NCBI GenBank assembly: GCA_035513175.1
Contig: DATKCN010000078.1
Location: forward strand, 1 to 27,370
Length of the DNA: 27,370 nt
Origin: DATKCN01 sp035513175
GTDB lineage: Bacteria > Chloroflexota > Chloroflexia > Thermomicrobiales > CFX8
Direction of reading: 5' to 3'
Each line of letters opens with the position of its first letter. Within the stretch, counting starts at the first letter, position 1. Of the stretch, positions 1 through 7,792 are shown piece after piece. The notes under the pieces were generated by a model, which was given only the letters and a program-made list of their open reading frames with translations, did no database searches and was not told the origin of the DNA. The position numbers and the translations under genes were made by a program.

Positions 1-122
1 CCGGCCCCCTCCCCCAAAGGGAGAGGGGGAGATTGTGGATTGGTATTGCATTGGGATCGGCAGTGCAGAATGCGAGAGCGTCACCCCCTCTCCGCGCCGG
101 GGAGGGGGCCGGGGGGTGGGGT
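1..122. repeat. Dispersed ~120-bp GC-rich repeat, copy A
   Basis: This stretch begins CCGGCCCCCTCCCCC and ends GGGGAGGGGGCCGGGGGG, so its ends are inverted repeats of each other. The interior holds GGGGGAGATTGTGGATTGG, ATTGGGATCGGCAG and GCGTCACCCCCTCTCCGCG. The reverse complement of 6145-6264 matches it along nearly the whole length, with small differences in the middle. It overlaps the 3' end of the LuxR gene and supplies its stop codon. The structure resembles a REP/MITE-like mobile repeat without coding capacity. It may extend left of the window. Confidence 0.8.
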
Positions 123-3107
123 TCGCTGCTCGACCGCCCAGGCTGCGACCTGTGTGCGCGAGGTGAAGCCGAGCTTATTGAGGATATTGGTGACGTGCGT
201 CTCGACGGTGCGCGGGCCGACGAACAGCTCGGCCGCGATCTCGCGGTTCGTCTTGCCCCGCGTCAGCAGCAGGACGACGTCACGTTCCCGTGGGGTCAGC
301 AGCTTGAGCACGGAGTCCACATCGTCCACGGCTGGAGTTGGACGTGGCGAGTTCTCAGCCACCCGGCTCAAGTACGCGTCACGCATCTTCTCGTCCGAAA
401 GCGTGACGGCCATCTCCTCGGTGAGTTCCCACGCCTGCCGCAACTCCGCGTCTGCCTGCTCGAAACGCCCCGCCTGCTGGTGCAGCGTCGCGAACATGCG
501 GTGGATGCGGGCCTGCATCGGGCGCGCGCCACGGGCACGGACCGTCAACAAGGCCGCGTCCAGCGCGGCCACAGCCTCATCCAGCCGCTGCGACGACATG
601 AGGCACGTAGCACGCAGCATTGCCAGCAGCGGGATATCCCCCTCGCCGCGCACGTTGAGGGCCGTTGCGTACAGTCCATCGACAATCTCCTGCGTGGCTG
701 ACGCGTCCCCGCGCGCCAGCGCCAGTTCGGCCCGCGCATACCAGATCTGTCGCTGGGACACCGTCAGCATCGGCAGGTCAGGCGCCGCCTGCTCGAGCAC
801 TGCGTCCGCCTCATCCAGCTTGCCAGTCGCTGCCAGCGAGGACGCCAGGGACGCGATGGCCAGGTTGGTCCAGTGCATGGAGCCAACACCACGCGCCAGA
901 GTTACCGCCTGCCGAAAGTGATCTTCGGCCACCCGATCGTCCAGCAGATCCACAGCCAGAACTCCGGCGGCGATGTGCCCACCGGCCAGCCACTCGCGGT
1001 GCTCGATGTCGTTCGCGATCGCCAGAGTCAACTGCATGAAGTCGTTGGCGCGCCCATAATCGCCATGAAATGTCTGCCGCAACGACAGATTCAACGCGGC
1101 GTACGCCTCGCCCGAGCGCCAGCCAATGTCGCGCGCGATGCGCAGCGCTTCCTCGCCGTACCAGTCCGCCTCCGCGCTCGGCAGGTCCGCCGGGACAACG
1201 GTCGAGAAGACGACCACATACGCTCCCGTCGCGCTCACCGACGCGTAGGCTGACGACAGGCCGCGACGGTCGTTGAGGTCGCGATACAGGGCAGCGGCCT
1301 GCTCGAGCCGCTGCCGCATGCTGAAGATGTCGCCTCCGACGTCAGCCACCACGCCGAGCAGATCGACCGTCTCGGCCGCTCCACGGGCGTCACCAATCGA
1401 GTCGAACATCTCCAGCGCGGATGAGAGCGACTGCTCGGCTTCCTCCAGCCGCTCGACGTTGACGAGCCAGTTGCCAAGCTGCAACAGGCTGCGGGCGATC
1501 GACTGCTGGTCGGCGATCTCCCGCGCCAGATCGAGCGCCAGCTGAAACGAAACGCCCGCCTGCTCGTAGTCGAGCCCGGCCCACATCTCGCCGAGATCGA
1601 CCATCGACTGCCATTCCCCCAGGCGGTCTCCATCGCGACGGGCACATTCCAGCGCCCGCTCATAGTCAGCCCGCGCGAGCCGGAACTCGCCGAGCGTGGC
1701 CCAGGCGCGCGCCCTGTCCCGGCACAGATCGCCGGACGCCGCGAGCCCCAGCCGCTCGTTCGCCTCCATCGCGCGCGTCAGGTGCTCGGCGGCCGCCGAA
1801 GGGGCATAGCGCCCCAGCTCCCGCTCCCCTGCGCGCCGGGCATAATCCAGCGTCTTTTCCCATTCCTCCGCAGCGTGAAAATGGTACGACAGGTCGCCGA
1901 GTCGCTGCGCTGCCGTTCCCGCGGACAGCCGCTCGATCGCTGCGCCGATCTGCCGGTGCAGATCACGCCGCTCGCGCGCCAGCAGCCCCCCATACACCGC
2001 CTCGCGGGTGAGCGCGTGCCGGAACGCGAACTGCTCGGTCGACACCTCCGTCACCAGGCTGGCCCCGATCAGCTCGCTGATCAGGTTCAGGATGTCGCGC
2101 TCCGGCAGCCCGGTCAGCTCCGCGATCACCGCGAAATCAAAGCGCTGCCCGGCGACGGCGGCCAGCCGCAGCACCGCGCGCGCCTCGACCGAGAGCTGGT
2201 CGACGCGCCGCTGCACGGCGTCCTGCACGCTGTGAGGGATGCGCAGGTCCGGCACGTCCTTGCGAATCCAGACGTTGCCGGAGCGGTAGATGTCGCCGGA
2301 CGCGATCAGGGCGCTCAACACTTCCTCGATAAAAAACGGATTCCCGTCGGTCAGCTCGACCAGAGCATGCAGGAAATTGGCGCGGATCGGCTGCGCCTGC
2401 TGGAAAATCGCGCGCACCATGCGCTCAACGTCATCCGGGTCGAGCCGTTGAAGCACCAGCTCCGTCGCCAGCCGCTCGCGGCGCACGCCCCCCAGCAGCT
2501 CTCTGAGGTTGCTCGCCGCCTCGTCGCCACGGTATGTCAGCGCCAGCAGACTGGGCTGGTCCCCGATCCGGCGAACGAAGCGCGTGAGAAATTCCAGGCT
2601 GACGTCATCACACCAGTGCAGGTCCTCGATGACGATCAGCAGCGGCATGCGCTCACTCAGCCGGGTAGCGACGTGGATGATGGCCTCGAACAGGCGGCGC
2701 TTCTCCTGCTCGGGCTCCAGGGCCGGGCTGGGGACGAGGCCGGGGACGCTGAAGGCCAGCTCCGGCAGCAGCTTTACCAGTTCGGGCCCCGCCGGACCGA
2801 GCACGTCCGCCGGATCGCCGTCCGGCTGCTTCGTCAGGTGGGCGCGCAGCAGATCGATCAGCGGGGCGTACGGCAGCGTCCGGTCATTCTCGAAGCAGCG
2901 CCCGATCAGGATCGGCCCGCCGCCCGCGAAACGTCCCCGCAGCTCGGCGATCAGACGCGATTTGCCGATGCCCGCCTCGCCACTGACCAGCAGCGTCGCG
3001 CCATGCCCGCCGCGGACACGCTCGATGAGCGCGTCGAGCGCGCGCAGCTGCTCGTCGCGCCCGACGATGATGGGGGAAACGACCGGCTGCAGGACTGACG
3101 TCGACAT
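81..3107 (-). CDS. LAL-type LuxR transcriptional regulator with AAA ATPase
   Basis: A 1008-residue STAND-type regulator of the MalT/LAL kind. The N-terminal AAA_16 ATPase has Walker A GEAGIGKS (residues 43-50) and Walker B LLIVIED (156-162) followed by LHWCDD. The middle (about 400-930) is a long array of helical TPR-like repeats. The C terminus (about 937-981) is a LuxR/GerE helix-turn-helix beginning LTPRERDVV and containing TNREIAAELFVGPRTVETHV. In this family the repeats sense a ligand or partner and ATP-driven change exposes the DNA-binding domain; the ligand here is unknown. The ATG at 3107 is preceded by a modest GGGA at good spacing. The last 12 residues, PPPGPLPGAERG, and the TGA stop are encoded by the GC-rich dispersed repeat at 1-122, so the native C terminus was probably replaced or extended. 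The gene is divergent from the small gene at 3310. Confidence 0.93.
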   Translation of the reverse strand: MSTSVLQPVVSPIIVGRDEQLRALDALIERVRGGHGATLLVSGEAGIGKSRLIAELRGRFAGGGPILIGRCFENDRTLPYAPLIDLLRAHLTKQPDGDPADVLGPAGPELVKLLPELAFSVPGLVPSPALEPEQEKRRLFEAIIHVATRLSERMPLLIVIEDLHWCDDVSLEFLTRFVRRIGDQPSLLALTYRGDEAASNLRELLGGVRRERLATELVLQRLDPDDVERMVRAIFQQAQPIRANFLHALVELTDGNPFFIEEVLSALIASGDIYRSGNVWIRKDVPDLRIPHSVQDAVQRRVDQLSVEARAVLRLAAVAGQRFDFAVIAELTGLPERDILNLISELIGASLVTEVSTEQFAFRHALTREAVYGGLLARERRDLHRQIGAAIERLSAGTAAQRLGDLSYHFHAAEEWEKTLDYARRAGERELGRYAPSAAAEHLTRAMEANERLGLAASGDLCRDRARAWATLGEFRLARADYERALECARRDGDRLGEWQSMVDLGEMWAGLDYEQAGVSFQLALDLAREIADQQSIARSLLQLGNWLVNVERLEEAEQSLSSALEMFDSIGDARGAAETVDLLGVVADVGGDIFSMRQRLEQAAALYRDLNDRRGLSSAYASVSATGAYVVVFSTVVPADLPSAEADWYGEEALRIARDIGWRSGEAYAALNLSLRQTFHGDYGRANDFMQLTLAIANDIEHREWLAGGHIAAGVLAVDLLDDRVAEDHFRQAVTLARGVGSMHWTNLAIASLASSLAATGKLDEADAVLEQAAPDLPMLTVSQRQIWYARAELALARGDASATQEIVDGLYATALNVRGEGDIPLLAMLRATCLMSSQRLDEAVAALDAALLTVRARGARPMQARIHRMFATLHQQAGRFEQADAELRQAWELTEEMAVTLSDEKMRDAYLSRVAENSPRPTPAVDDVDSVLKLLTPRERDVVLLLTRGKTNREIAAELFVGPRTVETHVTNILNKLGFTSRTQVAAWAVEQRTPPPGPLPGAERG

Positions 3108-3309
3108 CGGCAGCGTCCCAGGTCAGCGTGCCAGCGTGCGGATCGCGGGTGGCGCGTATCGTAGCACGTGCGAGAATAGGCGCTGGGATTCGGGACGCGG
3201 AACGCGCATCCGGTACGGGAGGCCCCGCGTGGTCCCGGTTGGACCGAGCCACTAGCGAACGACGCGAGCCCGCCATCCCCGCGTTACACGTTACGAAAGG
3301 ACAAGCGAC

Positions 3310-3540
3310 ATGGACGAATTGATTGAGAAGCTGAAGTCTCAGGCGGGCCTGTCACCCGAGCAGGCGAAGAAGGCGGCCGGGGTCGTGGCCGACTTCCTGG
3401 AGACGAAGATGTCGGGCGACCAGCTCCAGAGCTTGGCCGCGAACATCCCCGGCCTGGGCCAGTTCTCCAACAAGATCCCCGACGACGCGGGGGAGAAGCT
3501 GGGCGGCATGCTGCGCGGATTCCGCGACAAGAAGGATTAG
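3310..3540 (+). CDS. Small helical protein, DUF2267-like
   Basis: A 76-residue charged, helical protein beginning MDELIEKLKSQAGLSPEQAK. It has the look of the short Chloroflexota/actinobacterial proteins annotated as DUF2267-like or hypothetical, in which an N-terminal helix is followed by an 'EQAKKAAGVVADFLETK' helix. There is no signal peptide and no membrane segment; it is probably cytosolic. The ATG has a clear ribosome site, GAAAGGA at 3295-3301, eight bases upstream. It ends about 65 bp before a strong hairpin and converges on nirK. Its function is not known, and the family name is a resemblance rather than a firm match. Confidence 0.8.
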   Translation: MDELIEKLKSQAGLSPEQAKKAAGVVADFLETKMSGDQLQSLAANIPGLGQFSNKIPDDAGEKLGGMLRGFRDKKD

Positions 3541-3605
3541 CACGACACTTCGTGGGGGCGCATTTGCGCCGCGAGCCCAGCGGGAACCAGGCAGCGTTGT
3601 CAACA

Positions 3606-3642
3606 CAACGAGGGAGGGGCCGTTCTGGCTCCTCCCTCGTTG
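3606..3642. terminator. Hairpin terminator between convergent genes
   Basis: A 16-bp stem: CAACGAGGGAGGGGCC at 3606-3621 pairs with GGCTCCTCCCTCGTTG at 3627-3642, with a 5-base loop (GTTCT) and one G-U pair. It lies between the convergent ends of the small gene (3540) and nirK (3713), so it can serve both strands. There is no strong T run on either side, so it is a structure-dominated terminator or a transcript-protecting hairpin. Confidence 0.7.
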
Positions 3643-3712
3643 CTGTATGTCAAGGCCGGACTGAGCTGGGGTCCCCACCACTCAACCGAGTCCGGCCGGC
3701 GGTGTATGCGGC

Positions 3713-5284
3713 TTAGTGCGGCGCCTCGATGACCGCGAAGACGTCCGGGTTCTCCTCGCCCTCGACCTCGATCATGCCCACCGCGCCCTTGTGCAGGCGG
3801 CCCAGGCTGTGGTCGACGATCATCAGCGTGCCGGGGACTTCGCAGGTGAAGTCCACGATCGTCGCGCCACCGGCTGGCACCAGCGTCGTCTGCACGTTGG
3901 TGGACCATTCGGTCGCGCCTTCCTGCATCACCCGGTCGAAGATCTCGCCGATGACGTGGAAGCTGGAGACCAGATTCGGCCCGCCGACGCCGAAGAAGAT
4001 GCGCACCGTCTCGCCGACCTCCGCCTTGAAGGCCCGCTCCCCGGCGATCGACCCCGCCGCGCCGTTCAGCACGACGTAGTCCGGCCGCTCGTCGAGCATC
4101 TTGTCCATCGAGAAGGGCCGCAGCCCCTTTTCGCCCCGCGCGCCTTCCAGATACAGGTCGCCCTGCATGACGTAGAACTCCCTGTCGACCGGCGGCAGCC
4201 CGCCCTCCGGCTCGACTACGATCAGCCCGTACATGCCGCTGGAGATGTGGTGCGGGATCGGCGCGACCGCGCAGTGGTAGACGTAGACGCCGGGGTTCAT
4301 GGCCTTGAAGCGGAAGGAAGCCGACTGGCCGGGCGCAACGTTCGTCACCTTCGCGCCGCCGCCGGGGCCGGTTACCGCGTGCAGATCGATGTTGTGCGTC
4401 GCCTTGCTGTCCGCCGCGTTCTTCAGCGTCAGCTCGACCGTGTCGCCAACCCGCACCCGCAGCATCGTGCCGGGCACCGTGCCGTCGAAGGTCCAGAACT
4501 CGTAGGCGACACCCTCGTCCAGCTTGCCGATCACCTCGCGCGTTTCGATCTCAAATGTCACCAGTTCGGGACCACGGTTGCCGACCGGCGGCGCGACAAC
4601 CGGCATCGGCAGGAAGTCCGCCTCATACGGCTCGCCGCCCGCGTTGGCCGGGGCCGTGACGACGTGCGGGTCGTGGTAGTCGCTGGCTGCCGCGCCGCCC
4701 TCGCCGCTGACGCTGAACGTGCCGCGCATGCCGGCCTCCTTGTGGGCCGGGACGGCGCAGATCATCTCGAACTCTCCCGCTGCCGGGGGCGTGAACTCAA
4801 TGACCATCTGCTCGCCGCCCATGCCGCCCGCGTACGGGATGCCCTGCGCCAGCGCGTTATTCAGCAGATCGGTCATGCGCGCGCTCAATGTCGCAGGCTG
4901 GCTGACGACAGTCAGATCGGCGCCGGTCAGCGTCGGAACTTCCCAGTCGTGCTCGATCGCGCCTTCATTAAGGAAGGTGAGGCGCACCGGGCGCCCGGCT
5001 TCAACGGTCAGCGTCGTGGGATCGAAGCTGATGTCGCGCGCGGTGATCGTCAGCTCGAGCGGCTCGGTGTTGACCACCTGCGCGGCCAGCGGCGCGCTGC
5101 CGGCTGGCTGCCGGCTGGCTTCCGCCGTCGCCGCGCGGGACTCGGCAATCGGCGCCGACTGCCCGCAGGCGCTGATCAGCATGCCGGAGACCGGCAGTCC
5201 AACGCCCAGCAGCCCTGCCCGCTTCAGCAGCGATCGGCGGTTCATGCGGGATTCGTTCAATGACTGAGGACGCTGTGTATCCAT
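3713..5284 (-). CDS. nirK: Copper nitrite reductase with fused N-terminal cupredoxin
   Basis: Reduces nitrite to nitric oxide outside the cytoplasm. The 523 residues begin at the ATG at 5284, which has GAAAGGA eight bases upstream; a longer reading from 5332 lacks such a site. The leader has a twin-arginine motif (NRRSLLKR, about 15-22) and a lipobox ending at Cys40 (LISAC), suggesting a Tat-exported lipoprotein. Residues about 75-195 form a cupredoxin with likely copper ligands His112, Cys176, His181 and Met186. The NirK core follows: type 1 copper ligands His297, Cys338, His346, Met351; type 2 ligands His302, His337, His492; catalytic Asp300 and His443. All key residues are present. The fused cupredoxin could act as a built-in electron donor. 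The gene is divergent from a Crp/Fnr regulator, with a matching operator between them. Confidence 0.93.
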   Translation of the reverse strand: MDTQRPQSLNESRMNRRSLLKRAGLLGVGLPVSGMLISACGQSAPIAESRAATAEASRQPAGSAPLAAQVVNTEPLELTITARDISFDPTTLTVEAGRPVRLTFLNEGAIEHDWEVPTLTGADLTVVSQPATLSARMTDLLNNALAQGIPYAGGMGGEQMVIEFTPPAAGEFEMICAVPAHKEAGMRGTFSVSGEGGAAASDYHDPHVVTAPANAGGEPYEADFLPMPVVAPPVGNRGPELVTFEIETREVIGKLDEGVAYEFWTFDGTVPGTMLRVRVGDTVELTLKNAADSKATHNIDLHAVTGPGGGAKVTNVAPGQSASFRFKAMNPGVYVYHCAVAPIPHHISSGMYGLIVVEPEGGLPPVDREFYVMQGDLYLEGARGEKGLRPFSMDKMLDERPDYVVLNGAAGSIAGERAFKAEVGETVRIFFGVGGPNLVSSFHVIGEIFDRVMQEGATEWSTNVQTTLVPAGGATIVDFTCEVPGTLMIVDHSLGRLHKGAVGMIEVEGEENPDVFAVIEAPH

Positions 5285-5356
5285 GCGGTTTATCCTTTCG
5301 CCTGACTCGCAAGCTGTCCATTGACGGCTCACGGTGGGGAGTCAGTGCTGCTTCCT

Positions 5357-5406
5357 GCTACCCATCCTATTCTTCGCTCGTGGGTCTGGCTGTGACATTT
5401 GTCTCA
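5357..5406 (-). promoter_or_regulatory. Crp/Fnr-type operator and class II promoter of nirK
   Basis: TGTGACATTTGTCTCA at 5391-5406 is a near-perfect dyad of the form TGTGA-N6-TCTCA, one base from the CRP consensus. On the minus strand a TAGGAT at 5369-5364 fits a -10 element. The start this predicts, near 5357, places the dyad centre at -41.5, the classic class II activator position. A further half site, TGTGAC on the minus strand, lies at 5428-5423. The adjacent Crp/Fnr-family gene keeps the Arg-Glu-x-x-x-Arg recognition residues that read TGTGA. The transcription start is an inference. Confidence 0.65.
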
Positions 5407-5475
5407 TCGGCGTACCAATGTCGTCACAAACCAGCGCAGCGTGAGAGGCTCGACACGCATGGAGGAACCGTCGCG

Positions 5476-6141
5476 ATGAGCGCCGAGCGGCGTCGGGAGC
5501 TACTGCAAAGCTGCGCCTACTTCGCGCGGCTGGAGCCGCAGCTGCTCGACCGCATCGGGCTCATGCTCGTCCAGCGGCGGTTCCGCGCGGGAGAACGCAT
5601 CTTCGCCGAAGGTGATGACGAGGGAGCGGCGGCGCTGCACATCGTCGATTCCGGCGTGGTGCGCATCTTCAAGCTATCGCTGGAAGGGCGCGAGCAGGTG
5701 CTGCGGCTGATGCGTCCCGGCGACACCTTCGCCGACGTGCCCGCCTTCGACGGCGGTCCCTATCCAGCCAACGCCGACGCGCTGGAACCCGCGACCGTCT
5801 ACATCCTGCCCCGCCGGGCGCTGCTGGCCCTGCTGCGCGAGCACCCCGACATCGCCGTCGGCTCGCTACAGATCATGGCTGCCCGGCTGCGTCACATGAC
5901 CGGGCTGGTCGAGGACCTTTCGCTGCGGCGCGTCATGGCCCGCGTGGCGCGGCTGATTCTGGAGAACCAGGGCAACGCCAGCCTCTCGCAATCGCAGATG
6001 GCCGCCATGGTCGGCACGGCCCGCGAGATGGTGAACCGCTCGCTGCACACCCTCGCCGAACGCGGCGCGATCTCGCTCGACGGCCCTGCCATCGTGGTGC
6101 TCGATGCCGAGGCGCTGTCGGAGATCGTCGAGAGCGGGTAG
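5476..6141 (+). CDS. Crp/Fnr family transcriptional regulator
   Basis: A 221-residue regulator. The N-terminal part is a cyclic-nucleotide-binding-like beta roll with RAGERIFAEGDDEGAA and LRLMRPGDTFADVPAFDGG. The C-terminal winged helix-turn-helix contains LSQSQMAAMVGTAREMVNRS. The recognition helix has the CRP-type Arg-Glu-Met-Val-Asn-Arg pattern. The pocket lacks the Glu and Arg that bind cAMP phosphate in CRP, and the N terminus has no cysteine cluster for an FNR iron-sulfur centre, so another signal is likely. The position next to nirK suggests an NO- or nitrite-responsive activator in the manner of NnrR/DNR; this is inferred. The ATG at 5476 is preceded by GGAGGA nine bases away. A copy of the dispersed repeat starts four bases after the stop. 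Confidence 0.9.
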   Translation: MSAERRRELLQSCAYFARLEPQLLDRIGLMLVQRRFRAGERIFAEGDDEGAAALHIVDSGVVRIFKLSLEGREQVLRLMRPGDTFADVPAFDGGPYPANADALEPATVYILPRRALLALLREHPDIAVGSLQIMAARLRHMTGLVEDLSLRRVMARVARLILENQGNASLSQSQMAAMVGTAREMVNRSLHTLAERGAISLDGPAIVVLDAEALSEIVESG

Positions 6142-6144
6142 CGG

Positions 6145-6264
6145 ACCCCATCCCCCCGGCCCCCTCCCCGACGCGGAGAGGGGGTGACGGTGGTGGCAGC
6201 CGTTCTGCCGATCCCAATCAATACCGGTACCAATCCTCAATCTCCCCCGCTCCCCGCGGGCCGG
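6145..6264. repeat. Dispersed ~120-bp GC-rich repeat, copy B
   Basis: Inverted relative to copy A at 1-122. It starts ACCCCATCCCCCCGGCCC, continues with GCGGAGAGGGGGTGACG, CTGCCGATCCCAAT and CAATCTCCCCC, and ends at GGGCCGG. Its reverse complement follows copy A block by block, with a short insertion (GGTACC) in the middle. It fills the gap between the Crp/Fnr gene and the convergent M19 gene. Confidence 0.8.
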
Positions 6265-6274
6265 AGATGGGATC

Positions 6275-7429
6275 CTATCCGGTGACGCGGCGGACGAGGT
6301 CGAGGTAGTTGCGGCCCAGGATGCCGCGGATCTCGTCGTCGGAATAGCCACGGCTGACGAGGCCGCGGGTGATCTGGACGCAGTTCAGGTAGCTGTCCAG
6401 CTCGCCGAGCGACCCGCCCATCTTCATGCCGTGTTCCTCACGGAAGCCACGGCGCGCGAACTCGGCGTGGATGCCGGCCTGCAGCGGCTCCGGCAGGTCG
6501 GCGGTCCAAGAGCCCCAGTCCGTCCCGATGCCGACGCGCTGGATGCCGACGATGCTCGCGGCGTGGTCGAGGTGGTCCAGCATGACGTCGAGGCCGGGGT
6601 TGGGGTCGTCGGACAGGAAGAACGGGACGACGTAGATGCCGACGTAGCCGTCGCGCTCGGCGAGGGCGCGGAGCTGGTCGTCGGTCTTGCTGCGCGGGTG
6701 GTCGTAGAGGGCCCGGCAGCCGGTATGGCTGAAGGCAATCGGGCGCTCCGACACCTCGATGGCGTCGAAGGTGGTCTGCTCTCCGCAGTGGGAGACGTCG
6801 ACGACGATGCCCAGCTCGTTCATGCGCTTGACGACGGCAACGCCGAGGTGCGATAGCCCGCTCTGCACCCGCTCGGTGCAGCCGTCGCCGACGAGGCTGC
6901 GGCTGTTGTAGGTGAGCTGGATCATGCGCACGCCGAAGTTGTAGAGCACGTCGAGGTTCTCCAGCCCCGGATCGATCCAGTTGGTGTCCTGCAGGTTGAA
7001 CCAGACGCCGACCTTGCCGCTTTCGACAGTGCGCTCGAGGTCGCCGGCGGTCAGGCAGTGGGTGAGGTAGTCGGCGACCTGAAAGCGGCGGGACCAGCGG
7101 GCGATGTCGCGCATGAGCAGGTACATGGGCTCGAAGCGGGAATCGAGGCCGCCGAGGGTGCAGGTCACGGCGTTGACGCCGGTCCGTTCCCACATCCGCC
7201 GCATGCGCTCGGACGCGGCGGGGTCGGCGGCGAGGTCGCGGGTGCGCTGTTCCTTGATGAGGGCAATAGCCCCGCCGGACGGTATCCCCCGGCCGAGCGC
7301 ATCGTGCATCACCGCTTCCTCGGACGGACTGAGGAGCATCGGCTCCCCGGCGGGAAAGAAATCGAAGAAGAACGAGGAGGCGTGCAGGCGCCGGGCGCGC
7401 TCCTCCTGCTCGGGCGATAGCTGGATCAT
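6275..7429 (-). CDS. M19 (renal dipeptidase) family protein with altered metal site
   Basis: A 384-residue member of the membrane dipeptidase family, which normally cleaves dipeptides with a two-zinc centre in a TIM barrel. Family blocks are clear: LTYNSRSLVGDGCTERVQSG (173-192), VDVSHCGEQTT (210-220), FSHTGCRALYDHPRSKTDDQ (233-252) and VGIGTDWG (299-306). His214, His235 and Asp304 match metal or catalytic residues. Two other sites differ: the N-terminal Asp-Gly-His-Asn-Asp motif reads FFFDFFPAG (about 20-28), and the bridging Glu appears as Gln147 in FNLQDTNW. It may have another substrate or a single metal. The start at 7429 is supported by GGAGGGG eight bases upstream. No signal peptide is seen, so it is likely cytosolic. 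Confidence 0.88.
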   Translation of the reverse strand: MIQLSPEQEERARRLHASSFFFDFFPAGEPMLLSPSEEAVMHDALGRGIPSGGAIALIKEQRTRDLAADPAASERMRRMWERTGVNAVTCTLGGLDSRFEPMYLLMRDIARWSRRFQVADYLTHCLTAGDLERTVESGKVGVWFNLQDTNWIDPGLENLDVLYNFGVRMIQLTYNSRSLVGDGCTERVQSGLSHLGVAVVKRMNELGIVVDVSHCGEQTTFDAIEVSERPIAFSHTGCRALYDHPRSKTDDQLRALAERDGYVGIYVVPFFLSDDPNPGLDVMLDHLDHAASIVGIQRVGIGTDWGSWTADLPEPLQAGIHAEFARRGFREEHGMKMGGSLGELDSYLNCVQITRGLVSRGYSDDEIRGILGRNYLDLVRRVTG

Positions 7430-7524
7430 CGGGCAATCCCCTCCCTCATGGGCCGCCGACGCGGGCAGCGGCTCGACTGGCGATGGCGCTACTGTACATC
7501 GGAGGGCTGGCGGTCGGGGGAGTC

Positions 7525-7560
7525 GGGGCGCGGGATGCGGGATGCGGGGCGCGGGATGCG
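7525..7560. repeat. Short GC-rich direct repeat
   Basis: GGGGCGCGGGATGCG occurs exactly twice, at 7525-7539 and 7546-7560, a period of 21 bases, with GGATGC between them as a partial third unit. It is a simple noncoding repeat. Confidence 0.6.
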
Positions 7561-7772
7561 TGGGGGCGTAACGGGTAACGCGGGAGGGGTCGGGTAGCTG
7601 GTCTGAAAGGCAGCAAGGGTCGCCCAGGGACTTTTGGGGCCGGGAAAGCGCGGGGCACATCCGGCCGGGTCGCGCGACGGCGAAGCGTCACGGGCGAGGA
7701 GCCCCGAGGGACTCGAACGCGCCGGTGGCGGGCGCAGCAGGGTGCGCCGGACCACGGCGGGCGTTGCCATAG

Positions 7773-7792
7773 TATAGAACATATGTTCTATA
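7773..7792. promoter_or_regulatory. SOS/LexA-like perfect palindrome
   Basis: TATAGAACATATGTTCTATA is a perfect 20-bp palindrome in otherwise GC-rich DNA. Its core, GAAC-ATAT-GTTC, fits the LexA box of Gram-positive-type bacteria (GAAC-RNRY-GTTY). No recognisable SOS gene lies beside it: the nearest genes are more than 300 bp away on the left and 500 bp on the right. It may be a site left from a lost damage-response gene, or an operator for another dimeric repressor. Confidence 0.5.

Noticed and set aside
1782..3098. Long plus-strand open frame opposite the LAL regulator
   Set aside because: It is the antisense of a well-supported gene, with Arg/Gln/Asp-rich, non-family sequence; long shadows are expected at this GC content.
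5476..6141. FNR-type oxygen sensor
   Set aside because: Only one Cys occurs in the N-terminal part; the four-Cys cluster needed for an iron-sulfur centre is missing.
7700..7730. tRNA-like T-arm (reverse complement of GGGACTCGAACG)
   Set aside because: No acceptor, D or anticodon arms could be paired around it.
7489..7782. Minus-strand frame starting in the SOS-like palindrome
   Set aside because: Its product is Pro/Arg-rich, resembles no family, and has no ribosome site.
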